Shown: positions 34,204 to 41,374 of the stretch, piece by piece | Layout of the letters: every line of letters starts with the position of its first letter | Position numbering within the stretch: the stretch's first letter is position 1 | Source: Candidatus Poribacteria bacterium | Lineage (GTDB): Bacteria; Poribacteria; WGA-4E; WGA-3G | Length of the DNA stretch: 64,000 bases | Reading direction: 5' to 3' | Assembly: GCA_022821495.1 (NCBI GenBank) | Contig: JAJEDN010000016.1 | Coordinates: 38,781-102,780 of the forward strand | Program-made: the position numbers and the translations under genes | The notes under the pieces: model-generated | Databases searched by the model: none | The model's input: the letters and a program-made list of their open reading frames with translations, nothing else | Told to the model about the DNA's origin: nothing

Positions 34204-36018
34204 ATGCACGATAACGAACATCATCACGAAGAAAGTTTTATTAGTAAATACATCTTTTCGCTCGACCACAAGATGATCGGCAAGCAATTCCTTATCTATG
34301 GACTGCTTATGTTTTTCATTGGCGGCGGGCTTGCGCTGCTTTTTCGGTGGCAACTCGCCTACCCCGATCAACCGCTACCTGTCATCGGTGCCTCGCAACA
34401 ATACCTTGACGAAGGTGAAGTTGTCACGGGGGCTGACAGGATGTGGGAACGCATCTATGAGTCGGATAAAGAGGAATGGCTTGAGACAAACATGCCGAGT
34501 GGTGTCATCACACCCGAATTTTACAACATGCTCTTTACGATGCATGCCACCATTATGGTCTTCTTTGTCGTTGTACCTATATTGGTCGGTGCCTTCGGCA
34601 ATTTCTTAATTCCGTTGATGATTGGGACACGCGATATGGCGTTTCCGATCCTCAATATGCTCTCCTTTTGGCTCGCAGTGCTCGCTGCAATTGTCATGGC
34701 AATCGGGTTCTTTGTACCCGGTGGACACGCGGCAGCCGGATGGACGGGCTACGCACCGCTCTCTGCGGATCCGCAGTGGACAGGCGTCGAGTGGGGGCAA
34801 AACCTCTGGGCAATTAGCCTCCTTATTCAAGGGTTCTCCTCTCTCGTGGGTTCTATTAACTACATCACGACGATTATCAATATGCGCGCACCGGGAATGA
34901 CCCTCTTCCGGATGCCGTTGGTTATCTGGTCGCTCTTCATCGTCGCGATTCTCTTGCTACTCGCGTTCCCTGTGCTCTCCTCTGCCCTCGCGCTCCTCAT
35001 ATTTGATAGGCTTGCGGGGACGACGTTCTTCTCTGCAACGGCGGAAGGGGGCGGTGATCCGCTACTCTGGCAACATCTGTTCTGGTTCTTTGGACACCCT
35101 GAAGTCTATATCCTCATTCTGCCGGGTATGGGTATCGCTTCTGAACTAATTGCTGTCTTTTCACGGAAGCCAATCTTCGGATACCGTTCGATGGTCTACG
35201 CAATGATCGCTATTGCGTTCTTGGGCTGGATCGTCTGGGGACACCACATGTTCCAAAGTGGGATGCGTCCCGGTTTAGGCTCCATCTTCATGACGACAAC
35301 CATGCTCATTGCGGTGCCTTCAGCCATTAAAACATTTAACTGGCTTGGCACGATGTTCCGAGGTTCGATCCGGTTTACGACCCCGATGCTTCACGGTATC
35401 GCCTTCGTTTCGATGTTTGTCATCGGTGGACTCAGCGGTATCTACATGGCAAATACGCCTGTGGACATCTTCATCCACGATACCTACTACATTGTGGCGC
35501 ATATTCACTACGTTGTGTTCGGTGGAAGTCTGTTCGCTATTTTCGGCGGCATCATCTTCTGGTTCCCGAAAATGTACGGACGCTATATGAACGATGCACT
35601 CTCCAAGATTCATTTCTGGTTGACGTTCATCGCTTTCAACTGCACGTTCTTCCCGATGCATATTCTCGGCGTAGGGGGACACATGCGGCGAATCTCGAAT
35701 CCACAGCAGTATGAATTCCTGCAAGGGTTTGAAGGGATGAACATCTTTATCACAATGAGTGCGTTCACGCTCGGTTTCGCACAATTGATACTCGTCTTTA
35801 ACTTCTTCTGGAGTATGTATAAGGGGAAAGTCGCCGAACAGAATCCGTGGCAGGTCAATACACTGGAGTGGGAAGCACCTACACCCGTACCGCACGGCAA
35901 CTTCGGTCAAATTCCAACTGTCTACCGGGGTCCCTATGAATATAGTGTTCCCGGTGAAGAATCTGACTGGATTCCGCAGGCACAACCCGAACATGCTCCC
36001 GCGACAAGCGGAGACTAA
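34204..36018 (+). CDS. ctaD: Cytochrome c oxidase subunit I
   Basis: Subunit I carries haem a and the haem a3-CuB site that reduces oxygen. The 604-residue protein has 12 helices. HPEVYILILPG near residue 298 holds the CuB histidine cross-linked to Tyr and the Glu of the D channel, which marks the A1 subfamily. HHMFQSGM near residue 348 gives two further CuB ligands, and VAHIHYVVFGG near residue 430 the haem ligands. The N-terminal segment contains an insertion of about 55 residues between helices 1 and 2 (positions 60-115). AAAGGAGG precedes the ATG. Confidence 0.97.
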   Translation: MHDNEHHHEESFISKYIFSLDHKMIGKQFLIYGLLMFFIGGGLALLFRWQLAYPDQPLPVIGASQQYLDEGEVVTGADRMWERIYESDKEEWLETNMPSGVITPEFYNMLFTMHATIMVFFVVVPILVGAFGNFLIPLMIGTRDMAFPILNMLSFWLAVLAAIVMAIGFFVPGGHAAAGWTGYAPLSADPQWTGVEWGQNLWAISLLIQGFSSLVGSINYITTIINMRAPGMTLFRMPLVIWSLFIVAILLLLAFPVLSSALALLIFDRLAGTTFFSATAEGGGDPLLWQHLFWFFGHPEVYILILPGMGIASELIAVFSRKPIFGYRSMVYAMIAIAFLGWIVWGHHMFQSGMRPGLGSIFMTTTMLIAVPSAIKTFNWLGTMFRGSIRFTTPMLHGIAFVSMFVIGGLSGIYMANTPVDIFIHDTYYIVAHIHYVVFGGSLFAIFGGIIFWFPKMYGRYMNDALSKIHFWLTFIAFNCTFFPMHILGVGGHMRRISNPQQYEFLQGFEGMNIFITMSAFTLGFAQLILVFNFFWSMYKGKVAEQNPWQVNTLEWEAPTPVPHGNFGQIPTVYRGPYEYSVPGEESDWIPQAQPEHAPATSGD

Positions 36019-36147
36019 GCGACGGAGCAAGAATGGAATGGAAGGACAGAAGGAGGGAAGGCGGACACCCCAACCCTCCTATCTTCCTGTCTTCCAACCA
36101 GGAATCTTCCTGCCTGCCGTTCTTTTCGCTTTTGGTGGAAATTTGGC

Positions 36148-37107
36148 ATGAAACAACACGCGAGTTATAACCCTTGGCTACACAGAACCGCACGCCTCAC
36201 CGCAGGGGCGACGTTCTTGTTGATTGTCATCGGAGGGATTGTCACAAGTACGGATTCCGGGTTGGCTGTTCCCGATTGGCCAACGACCTTCGGGTACAAC
36301 ATGTTCCTCTACCCACTATCAGAGATGGTAGGCGGCATTCTGTATGAACATAGCCATCGACTTATGGGGTCCCTCGTTGGGATTTTGACAATCGCTCTCT
36401 TGGTCTTGATATTAGCGAAGGACTCTCGAAAATGGCTGAAATGGCTCGGACTCGCCGCACTCATCGCTGTTATTGTACAAGGTGTCCTCGGTGGGCTTCG
36501 GGTCACACAGATTAATCGCAACTTCGCGATTGTACATGCCTGTCTCGCGCAAGCGTTTTTCGCACTGCTGTGTGGCATTGCGTGGTTCACTTCTCGTGAG
36601 TGGTGGAAAGATAAAACTGAAACCTCGATTCGTAAGGGCGAGGTTTCCTCGCCCGGACTACGGCGGTTAAGCTTAATTACGACATGCCTCATTTATCTGC
36701 AGCTTATCTTTGGAGCAATTTTACGACATACCGGCAGCAGACTTGACGCACATCTGCTCTTTGCTTTCCTAGTCGCGCTGCATATCTTTTTGTTGGTAAG
36801 ACGTATGTTAGCGATGGACAGTGAAGCAGAAGGGCTGGGGCAATCAACGCCGTTACTACTGATCGGTCTGCTCGCAATCCAATTAATGCTTGGCACTGGC
36901 GCGTTTTTCGCAAAACTGACAGTGCTCGGTGAGACATTCGCAACCGCGCTTACGGTCACAATTACCACAGCACACGTTGCAGTCGGCGCACTCATGTTGG
37001 TAAGCAGTTTTGTGCTTACCCTGAAAATTTACCGGTTCACTGATGCATCGGTAACTGTTGATGCGCCTGCGAGTGGCAATCGGCGATTAGTAGTCGGTAG
37101 TCGATAA
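36148..37107 (+). CDS. ctaA: Haem A synthase (CtaA/COX15)
   Basis: Oxidises the methyl group of haem O to the formyl of haem A. Eight membrane helices are predicted in two four-helix halves. Conserved GGIVTSTDSGLAVPDWP near residue 30, EHSHRLMGSLVG near residue 69, and His in IVHACLAQA and in HVAVGALML fit the family. The loop between halves (near residues 158-170, ETSIRKGEVSSPG) is encoded by a GGGCGAGG-TTT-CCTCGCCC hairpin repeat. The last residues (ASGNRRLVVGSR) come from a heptamer arm. It is preceded by a 130-bp purine-rich/pyrimidine-rich inverted sequence. Confidence 0.94.
   Translation: MKQHASYNPWLHRTARLTAGATFLLIVIGGIVTSTDSGLAVPDWPTTFGYNMFLYPLSEMVGGILYEHSHRLMGSLVGILTIALLVLILAKDSRKWLKWLGLAALIAVIVQGVLGGLRVTQINRNFAIVHACLAQAFFALLCGIAWFTSREWWKDKTETSIRKGEVSSPGLRRLSLITTCLIYLQLIFGAILRHTGSRLDAHLLFAFLVALHIFLLVRRMLAMDSEAEGLGQSTPLLLIGLLAIQLMLGTGAFFAKLTVLGETFATALTVTITTAHVAVGALMLVSSFVLTLKIYRFTDASVTVDAPASGNRRLVVGSR
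36636..36654. repeat. Palindromic repeat inside ctaA
   Basis: GGGCGAGG-TTT-CCTCGCCC with an 8-bp perfect stem sits in frame in the cytoplasmic loop of ctaA. It belongs to the GGCGAGG hairpin family found between genes at 2867 and 3808. Confidence 0.75.
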
Positions 37108-37216
37108 AGAGACTTTGCATAACAATTAACACATCCCTGGGGGCATGCCAAGTGTGGGGGAATTGTTACCAAATAACCTCTTAACTGATAACTGATAACT
37201 GACAACTGAAAACTAT
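37070..37216. repeat. Inverted heptamer-arm element 6
   Basis: The left arm GGCAATCGGCGATTAGTAGT overlaps the 3' end of ctaA. The right arm CCTCTTAACTGATAACTGAT continues AACTGACAACTG and ends just before ctaB, which has no other clear ribosome-binding site. A GGGGGCATGCC-type hairpin lies between. Confidence 0.65.
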
Positions 37217-37223
37217 AAATACA

Positions 37224-38150
37224 ATGCGTTCAACAACTGTTACCTTACCAGATAACACAGATACGGCAAGTCCACCCTCAAAGCACTCGGTTTTCGTGCG
37301 GCGTGTGGCTGACTATGTCGAATTCATCAAACCGAGGTTGGTTGTGATGATACTCATTACAACTGCTGCAGGGTTCTATCTCGGCGCGCAACAGACTATA
37401 GATTGGCTCCTTTGCCTACATACGCTTATCGGTGCCGGGTTGACTGCGGCGGGGGTATTAGGACTCAATCAGTACCTTGAACGCGATGTAGATGCACAGA
37501 TGAAACGGACGCAGGAGAGACCGCTGCCTGATGGTCGAATGAATCCGTTAGAGGCACTGTTTGTCGGTGCTGCGCTCACAAGTGGTGGAATGCTTTATCT
37601 GACGTTCGTCGTCAATATGCTGAGCGGGTTCGTCATTTCGCTGATAGTCGTGAGTTATCTGTTCCTCTATACACCCCTTAAACGGAAAACTTCGCTGTGC
37701 ACACTCATCGGGGCAGTGCCGGGAGCATTACCCCCTGTCGTCGGTTGGGTCGCAGCACGAGGTTCGCTGACGGGTGAAGCGTGGGTGTTATTTACGATAC
37801 TCTTTTTATGGCAGATTCCGCACTCTCTCGCAATAGCCATCATCTATCGTGAAGATTACGCTAACGCTGGATTCCGACTACTACCCGTCATTCATCCGGA
37901 TGGGTCAAGCACGCGCCGCCAAATTGTGATTAATTGCGTCGCGCTCCTCGGGATCGGTTTGTTGCCTGCTTTGTACAACATCGCTGGAAGTGTCTATTTC
38001 TTTACAGCACTCGTGGCAGGTGTGGTATTCTTGGCGTTCGGTATCTATTTAGCACGTACACGTTCGCTGAAAGCCGCACGCTATCTCTTATATGCATCAT
38101 TGCTTTATCTGCCAGTGGTGTTTATAACAATGGCGTTAGATAAAATCTAA
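37224..38150 (+). CDS. ctaB: Protoheme IX farnesyltransferase
   Basis: CtaB (CyoE) converts haem B to haem O by adding a farnesyl group. The 308-residue UbiA-type prenyltransferase has about nine helices. The first Asp-rich motif is NQYLERDVDAQMKRTQERPL near residue 89, and the second appears in the YREDYANAGFRLLPV loop near residue 208. KPRLVVMILITTAAGF is the typical first helix. The stop overlaps the next start (TAATG), so the two are coupled. Confidence 0.95.
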   Translation: MRSTTVTLPDNTDTASPPSKHSVFVRRVADYVEFIKPRLVVMILITTAAGFYLGAQQTIDWLLCLHTLIGAGLTAAGVLGLNQYLERDVDAQMKRTQERPLPDGRMNPLEALFVGAALTSGGMLYLTFVVNMLSGFVISLIVVSYLFLYTPLKRKTSLCTLIGAVPGALPPVVGWVAARGSLTGEAWVLFTILFLWQIPHSLAIAIIYREDYANAGFRLLPVIHPDGSSTRRQIVINCVALLGIGLLPALYNIAGSVYFFTALVAGVVFLAFGIYLARTRSLKAARYLLYASLLYLPVVFITMALDKI

Positions 38151-38410
38151 TGAGGAACCTACAAACTATGAACGCACCAGAACATCGTGAGCGAAATCGC
38201 CGCCTCGGACTTGTGCTATGCCTGTTGTTTGCAGGGCTATTTATCGTTGTAACTGTGGCGATTGTGACAGGCAGCAAAGCACCCGAATCTGTTGAAAGTG
38301 TTATCAAAGACCTTGTCGTTCCTGTTTTAGGTGTTATCGGGTTGCTGTTAATTATCGCAGCCGTCGTTGAAATCGTTCTTCGGATTCTAAAAAATAGGGT
38401 GCGTGAGTAA
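38150..38410 (+). CDS. Small two-helix membrane protein in the oxidase operon
   Basis: An 86-residue protein with helices near 24-44 and 56-78 and a basic C-terminus. Its start overlaps the ctaB stop, and its stop overlaps the following subunit III-like gene, so it is part of the operon. ATG 38168 is an alternative start. It is not recognised; a small oxidase assembly or structural subunit is possible. Confidence 0.7.
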   Translation: MRNLQTMNAPEHRERNRRLGLVLCLLFAGLFIVVTVAIVTGSKAPESVESVIKDLVVPVLGVIGLLLIIAAVVEIVLRILKNRVRE

Positions 38411-39005
38411 TGAAATGACACATAATACCCCTGAAATCCAAGAACGTCAACCTTTGAGCAACGCACGATTGGGAATATTAGTCTTACTCGGTGCGGAGAT
38501 AATGTTGTTTTCCGGGCTTATCGGCACGTTTCTCGTATTTCGGGTTGGAAATGTCACATGGCCCCCGCCGTCACATATCGGGATTGAGTTGCCACGCGCG
38601 GTAACGGGTATTAATACGGTCTTACTTTTATTGAGCGGTTATACAATGCTTCAAGCGCGCCGCGCAATTCAGAGGGACAACCTGAAGCAGCTCCGTAATT
38701 GGCTACTAATCACTGGAATGCTTGGACTACTTTTCCTCGGTGTGCAGGGCAGCGAATGGGTACAGCTCATTCGCAACGGACTCACGCTTCAATCTGGCGT
38801 ATATGGCGGTATCTTTTATGTCCTAATCGGGTGCCACGCCGTTCATGTACTGAGTGCTGTTATATGGTTGTTTATTGTTTTTGGGATGGCAACGGCAGGG
38901 CGTTTCTCTGCTGCACGTTACACCGGTGTTGATACGTGTACCATCTACTGGGTTTTTGTCGTCGCGCTCTGGCCAATTCTCTATGTTTTAGTATATCTCT
39001 CGTAG
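38403..39005 (+). CDS. Cytochrome c oxidase subunit III-like protein, copy 1
   Basis: A 200-residue, five-helix COX3-family protein. LGAEIMLFSGLIGTFLVFR near residue 28 and FYVLIGCHAVHVLSAVIWL near residue 140 are subunit III hallmarks; the C-terminal IYWVFVVALWPILYVLVYLS is the last helix. It is more diverged than the second copy at 39343. GTG 38403 overlaps the preceding gene, while ATG 38415 is an alternative. Two subunit III genes occur in this operon, separated by a small CPAC protein. Confidence 0.88.
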   Translation: MSNEMTHNTPEIQERQPLSNARLGILVLLGAEIMLFSGLIGTFLVFRVGNVTWPPPSHIGIELPRAVTGINTVLLLLSGYTMLQARRAIQRDNLKQLRNWLLITGMLGLLFLGVQGSEWVQLIRNGLTLQSGVYGGIFYVLIGCHAVHVLSAVIWLFIVFGMATAGRFSAARYTGVDTCTIYWVFVVALWPILYVLVYLS

Positions 39006-39027
39006 ATATTGTAAAAGGATTGTTAGG

Positions 39028-39291
39028 ATGTATAGATTTTTCTGGTGGGCTTTCGTTTTGATATTTGTCATGCTCATAGCACCGACATATCTTGAGGCAT
39101 GTCCGGCATGTAAAACGCTTGATGACCCTATCGGTAAAGGTTTTAATTGGAGTATCCTTTTTATGATAGCGATGCCCTTTACTGTTTTCGGGTTCATCGG
39201 CGGCACGATTTTCTTACAATGGAACGGTTATCGGTTATCGGTTATTGGGAGTCGCTTAAAGAAGCGTCTTCTACGCATCAGAAATTCTTAA
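39028..39291 (+). CDS. Small membrane protein with CPAC motif, 3' end formed by repeat
   Basis: An 87-residue protein with helices at about 5-22 and 42-62 and a CPACK motif in between, after an EA pair that could be a signal cleavage point. The cysteines could bind copper or be redox active, fitting the oxidase context, but the family is not known to me. From about residue 65 the sequence (GYRLSVIGSRLKKR) is encoded by GGTTATCGGTTATCGGTTAT, a heptamer arm, so the native C-terminus may have been shorter. Confidence 0.7.
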   Translation: MYRFFWWAFVLIFVMLIAPTYLEACPACKTLDDPIGKGFNWSILFMIAMPFTVFGFIGGTIFLQWNGYRLSVIGSRLKKRLLRIRNS

Positions 39292-39331
39292 CTGACAACT
39301 GACAACTGATAACTGATAACTTATATAAGGA
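39221..39331. repeat. Inverted heptamer-arm element 7
   Basis: Left arm GGTTATCGGTTATCGGTTAT, inside the CPAC gene; right arm TCTTAACTGACAACTGACAA continuing CTGATAACTGATAAC, ending before the RBS AAGGAG of the next gene. The total is about 110 bp, one of the shortest of the family. Confidence 0.7.
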
Positions 39332-39342
39332 GTTTAAATATA

Positions 39343-39993
39343 GTGGAACACGCTACCACTTTAGATCACACTGAAGACGTATATGAGCCTTCGCTTACGC
39401 CCGATAGTCTCGGCAAGCTCGGCATGTGGATCTTCCTCGTGGGGGATACCATGTCGTTTGGCGCGTTGCTCGCAGCGTACGCCGCACTCCGGGCAGGTGC
39501 AGGCATAGTCGGTTGGGTCCCACCGAGTGAGATCCTCGGCATTAACTTAACCGCAGGTATGACCTTCCTACTGATTTGCAGTAGTGTCACTATGGTGAAA
39601 GCACTTGAATCCATTCAGGGCGGCAATGTTTCACGCATGTGCCTGTTCCTTGGGCTGACAATTGCTGGCGGCATCATTTTCCTTGGGTTACAGGCGTATG
39701 AGTGGTATCATCTGATTACCCACGGATTGACACTCACCGGAATCCCTGATCACGGGTTGTCGGGCGCAGCGATTAGTGGTTCAACGCTTTTTGGTCCTAC
39801 GTTCTACGCTATCACAGGTTTCCACGGGATGCACGTAACCGGTGGGGTCATTTATCTCATCGTTATCTTAATACACGGTCTGCGCGGTAGGTATACCGCT
39901 GAGTTTAACCATGAAGTGGAAATTGTTGGACTCTATTGGCATTTCGTTGACCTTATCTGGATTATGGTCTTCACCTTCATCTATCTACTATAG
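39343..39993 (+). CDS. ctaE: Cytochrome c oxidase subunit III, copy 2
   Basis: The 216-residue protein has the classic subunit III features: GMWIFLVGDTMSFGALLAAY near residue 27, the GFHGMHVTGGVIYL motif near residue 162, and the C-terminal VGLYWHFVDLIWIMVFTFIY. Seven helices are not all present; the N-terminal two are missing, as in the shorter bacterial form. GTG 39343 is the start, with AAGGAG upstream. It is followed by subunit IV after 11 bp. Confidence 0.94.
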   Translation: MEHATTLDHTEDVYEPSLTPDSLGKLGMWIFLVGDTMSFGALLAAYAALRAGAGIVGWVPPSEILGINLTAGMTFLLICSSVTMVKALESIQGGNVSRMCLFLGLTIAGGIIFLGLQAYEWYHLITHGLTLTGIPDHGLSGAAISGSTLFGPTFYAITGFHGMHVTGGVIYLIVILIHGLRGRYTAEFNHEVEIVGLYWHFVDLIWIMVFTFIYLL

Positions 39994-40004
39994 GAGTAAT
40001 AAGA

Positions 40005-40340
40005 ATGGCACAGGATGGACACAAAGAGCACCCGAAATACATGAATATTTTCTGGTGGCTGCTCGCGCTAACTATTATTGAAGTCGCCGTGGCGATACCG
40101 GAATACGCTGTTGTGCTAAAGGCTATATTGCTCATCGGGTTGGCATGTGGCAAAGCCGCGCTCGTTGCTATCTATTTCATGCATCTAAAGTTTGAAAGGA
40201 AAACATTAGCAGCTATCGTGCTAACGCCTTTTATTATCTGCGTTTTTCTTGTTATTATGTTAATGCCCGATCTCACATTCGATGCGCGGCTTGATGGCAT
40301 AGAAAAACCGGCAGAAGTCGTTGATACATCGTCTCACTAA
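40005..40340 (+). CDS. ctaF: Cytochrome c oxidase subunit IV (prokaryotic type)
   Basis: A 111-residue, three-helix protein. The pattern NIFWWLLALTIIEVAVAI, the second helix VVLKAILLIGLACGKAALVA followed by IYFMHLKFER, and a third helix near residue 72 match the COX4_pro family. The charged C-terminal tail is long. It lies between subunit III and SCO. Confidence 0.9.
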   Translation: MAQDGHKEHPKYMNIFWWLLALTIIEVAVAIPEYAVVLKAILLIGLACGKAALVAIYFMHLKFERKTLAAIVLTPFIICVFLVIMLMPDLTFDARLDGIEKPAEVVDTSSH

Positions 40341-40360
40341 CTAACCACTGGGTTTGGAAT

Positions 40361-40996
40361 ATGGAAGCACAAGCCGATAATGCCGCTAAAGTGAGACGCA
40401 AATTTGACAAAAGCACCCTGATCTGGGTAACGCTTGGTGTTATCATTATCGCTATCGCTGGAATCAACTTATGGTCGGTATTTGACACTAAACCCGAAGT
40501 ATTAACGCAGACTGTTGCTGTTCGGGTGCCGGACTTTAGCCTCACGAATCAACAGGGAGAGCCATTAGGGTTATCCGACATGGCGGGGAAAATTTGGGTC
40601 GCTGACTTCATCTTTACCAGTTGTCCAACCATTTGTCCAGCGATGACACAGGAGATGGCACGCCTACAATCCGAATTTGTCGCGGACCCAATCTATTTCG
40701 TCTCGTTCTCCGTAGATCCTGAGCGGGATACTGTAGAGGTCCTCGCGCGCTACGCAACGGCTTATGGCGCGGACGATAGACGCTGGCATTTTCTGACAGG
40801 GGACAAAGCGAATATATACCAGTTAGCTGAACAAGGGTTCAGTTTAGCCGCGGGGCACAAAGGTAGTGAGATACTCCATAGTCCGCGGTTTATTCTCGTC
40901 AAACGAGATGGGAACGTCTACGACTACTACGATAGTCGGAGTAAACCCGCAATGATCCGTTTACGGCAGGATATCAAAACGCTCCTGAAAAAATGA
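40361..40996 (+). CDS. SCO1/SenC copper chaperone
   Basis: SCO proteins deliver copper to the CuA site of subunit II. The 211-residue product has an N-terminal anchor (about 23-41), a thioredoxin-like domain, and CPTICP near residue 89 as copper-binding/redox cysteines. The conserved distal His is in ILHSPRFILVKRDG near residue 170. GKIWVADFIFTSCP is a standard strand leading to the motif. It overlaps the next gene by 4 bp (ATGA). Confidence 0.94.
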   Translation: MEAQADNAAKVRRKFDKSTLIWVTLGVIIIAIAGINLWSVFDTKPEVLTQTVAVRVPDFSLTNQQGEPLGLSDMAGKIWVADFIFTSCPTICPAMTQEMARLQSEFVADPIYFVSFSVDPERDTVEVLARYATAYGADDRRWHFLTGDKANIYQLAEQGFSLAAGHKGSEILHSPRFILVKRDGNVYDYYDSRSKPAMIRLRQDIKTLLKK

Positions 40997-41253
40997 GAGA
41001 CGTGAATTTCCTAATCTCTCTCGCAGCTTTTGTGATTCATTTCACATTCGGGTTTTTTCGTGGACAGTTTAAAAAATTCAGTCGTCCGTGGAGCAGGTGT
41101 CTCTATATTCCGATCGTGATTAACATTGTTGTTCGGCGTTTTATCCTCGACTGGGAGTGGCAAACTGCGATGGTTTACTTATGGCCAGCAACACTCATCG
41201 CACATATACTCGGCGGCTTTTTAGGGGCGCGTTACAGAAACCGTAGCCTGTAA
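40993..41253 (+). CDS. Small membrane protein downstream of SCO
   Basis: An 86-residue protein with two or three hydrophobic segments (about 5-22, 37-48 and 57-78) and basic ends. Coupled to SCO by a 4-bp overlap. It is not recognised. Conservation next to aa3 oxidase genes in other genomes would be the only guide to function. Confidence 0.65.
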   Translation: MRDVNFLISLAAFVIHFTFGFFRGQFKKFSRPWSRCLYIPIVINIVVRRFILDWEWQTAMVYLWPATLIAHILGGFLGARYRNRSL

Positions 41254-41374
41254 TGTAATGGAGGGGTGTTTTTGCTGGGGTATTTCTGCGTATTGCTTGG
41301 GTATTTCTTCAGATATAAGCAACGCACCTAAAAGTCAAAACGCACGTTGTTTCTCCGCAAGGAAAATTAAAAAA
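41247..41374 (+). repeat. RBS-bearing leader element 5
   Basis: CCTGTAATGTAATGGAGGGG, TTTTTGCTGGGGTATTTCTG and GCGTATTGCTTGGGTATTTC match leader 4 almost base for base over 60 bp. It ends CCGCAAGGAAAATTAAAAAA, with AGG 12 bases before ATG 41375. Confidence 0.8.
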
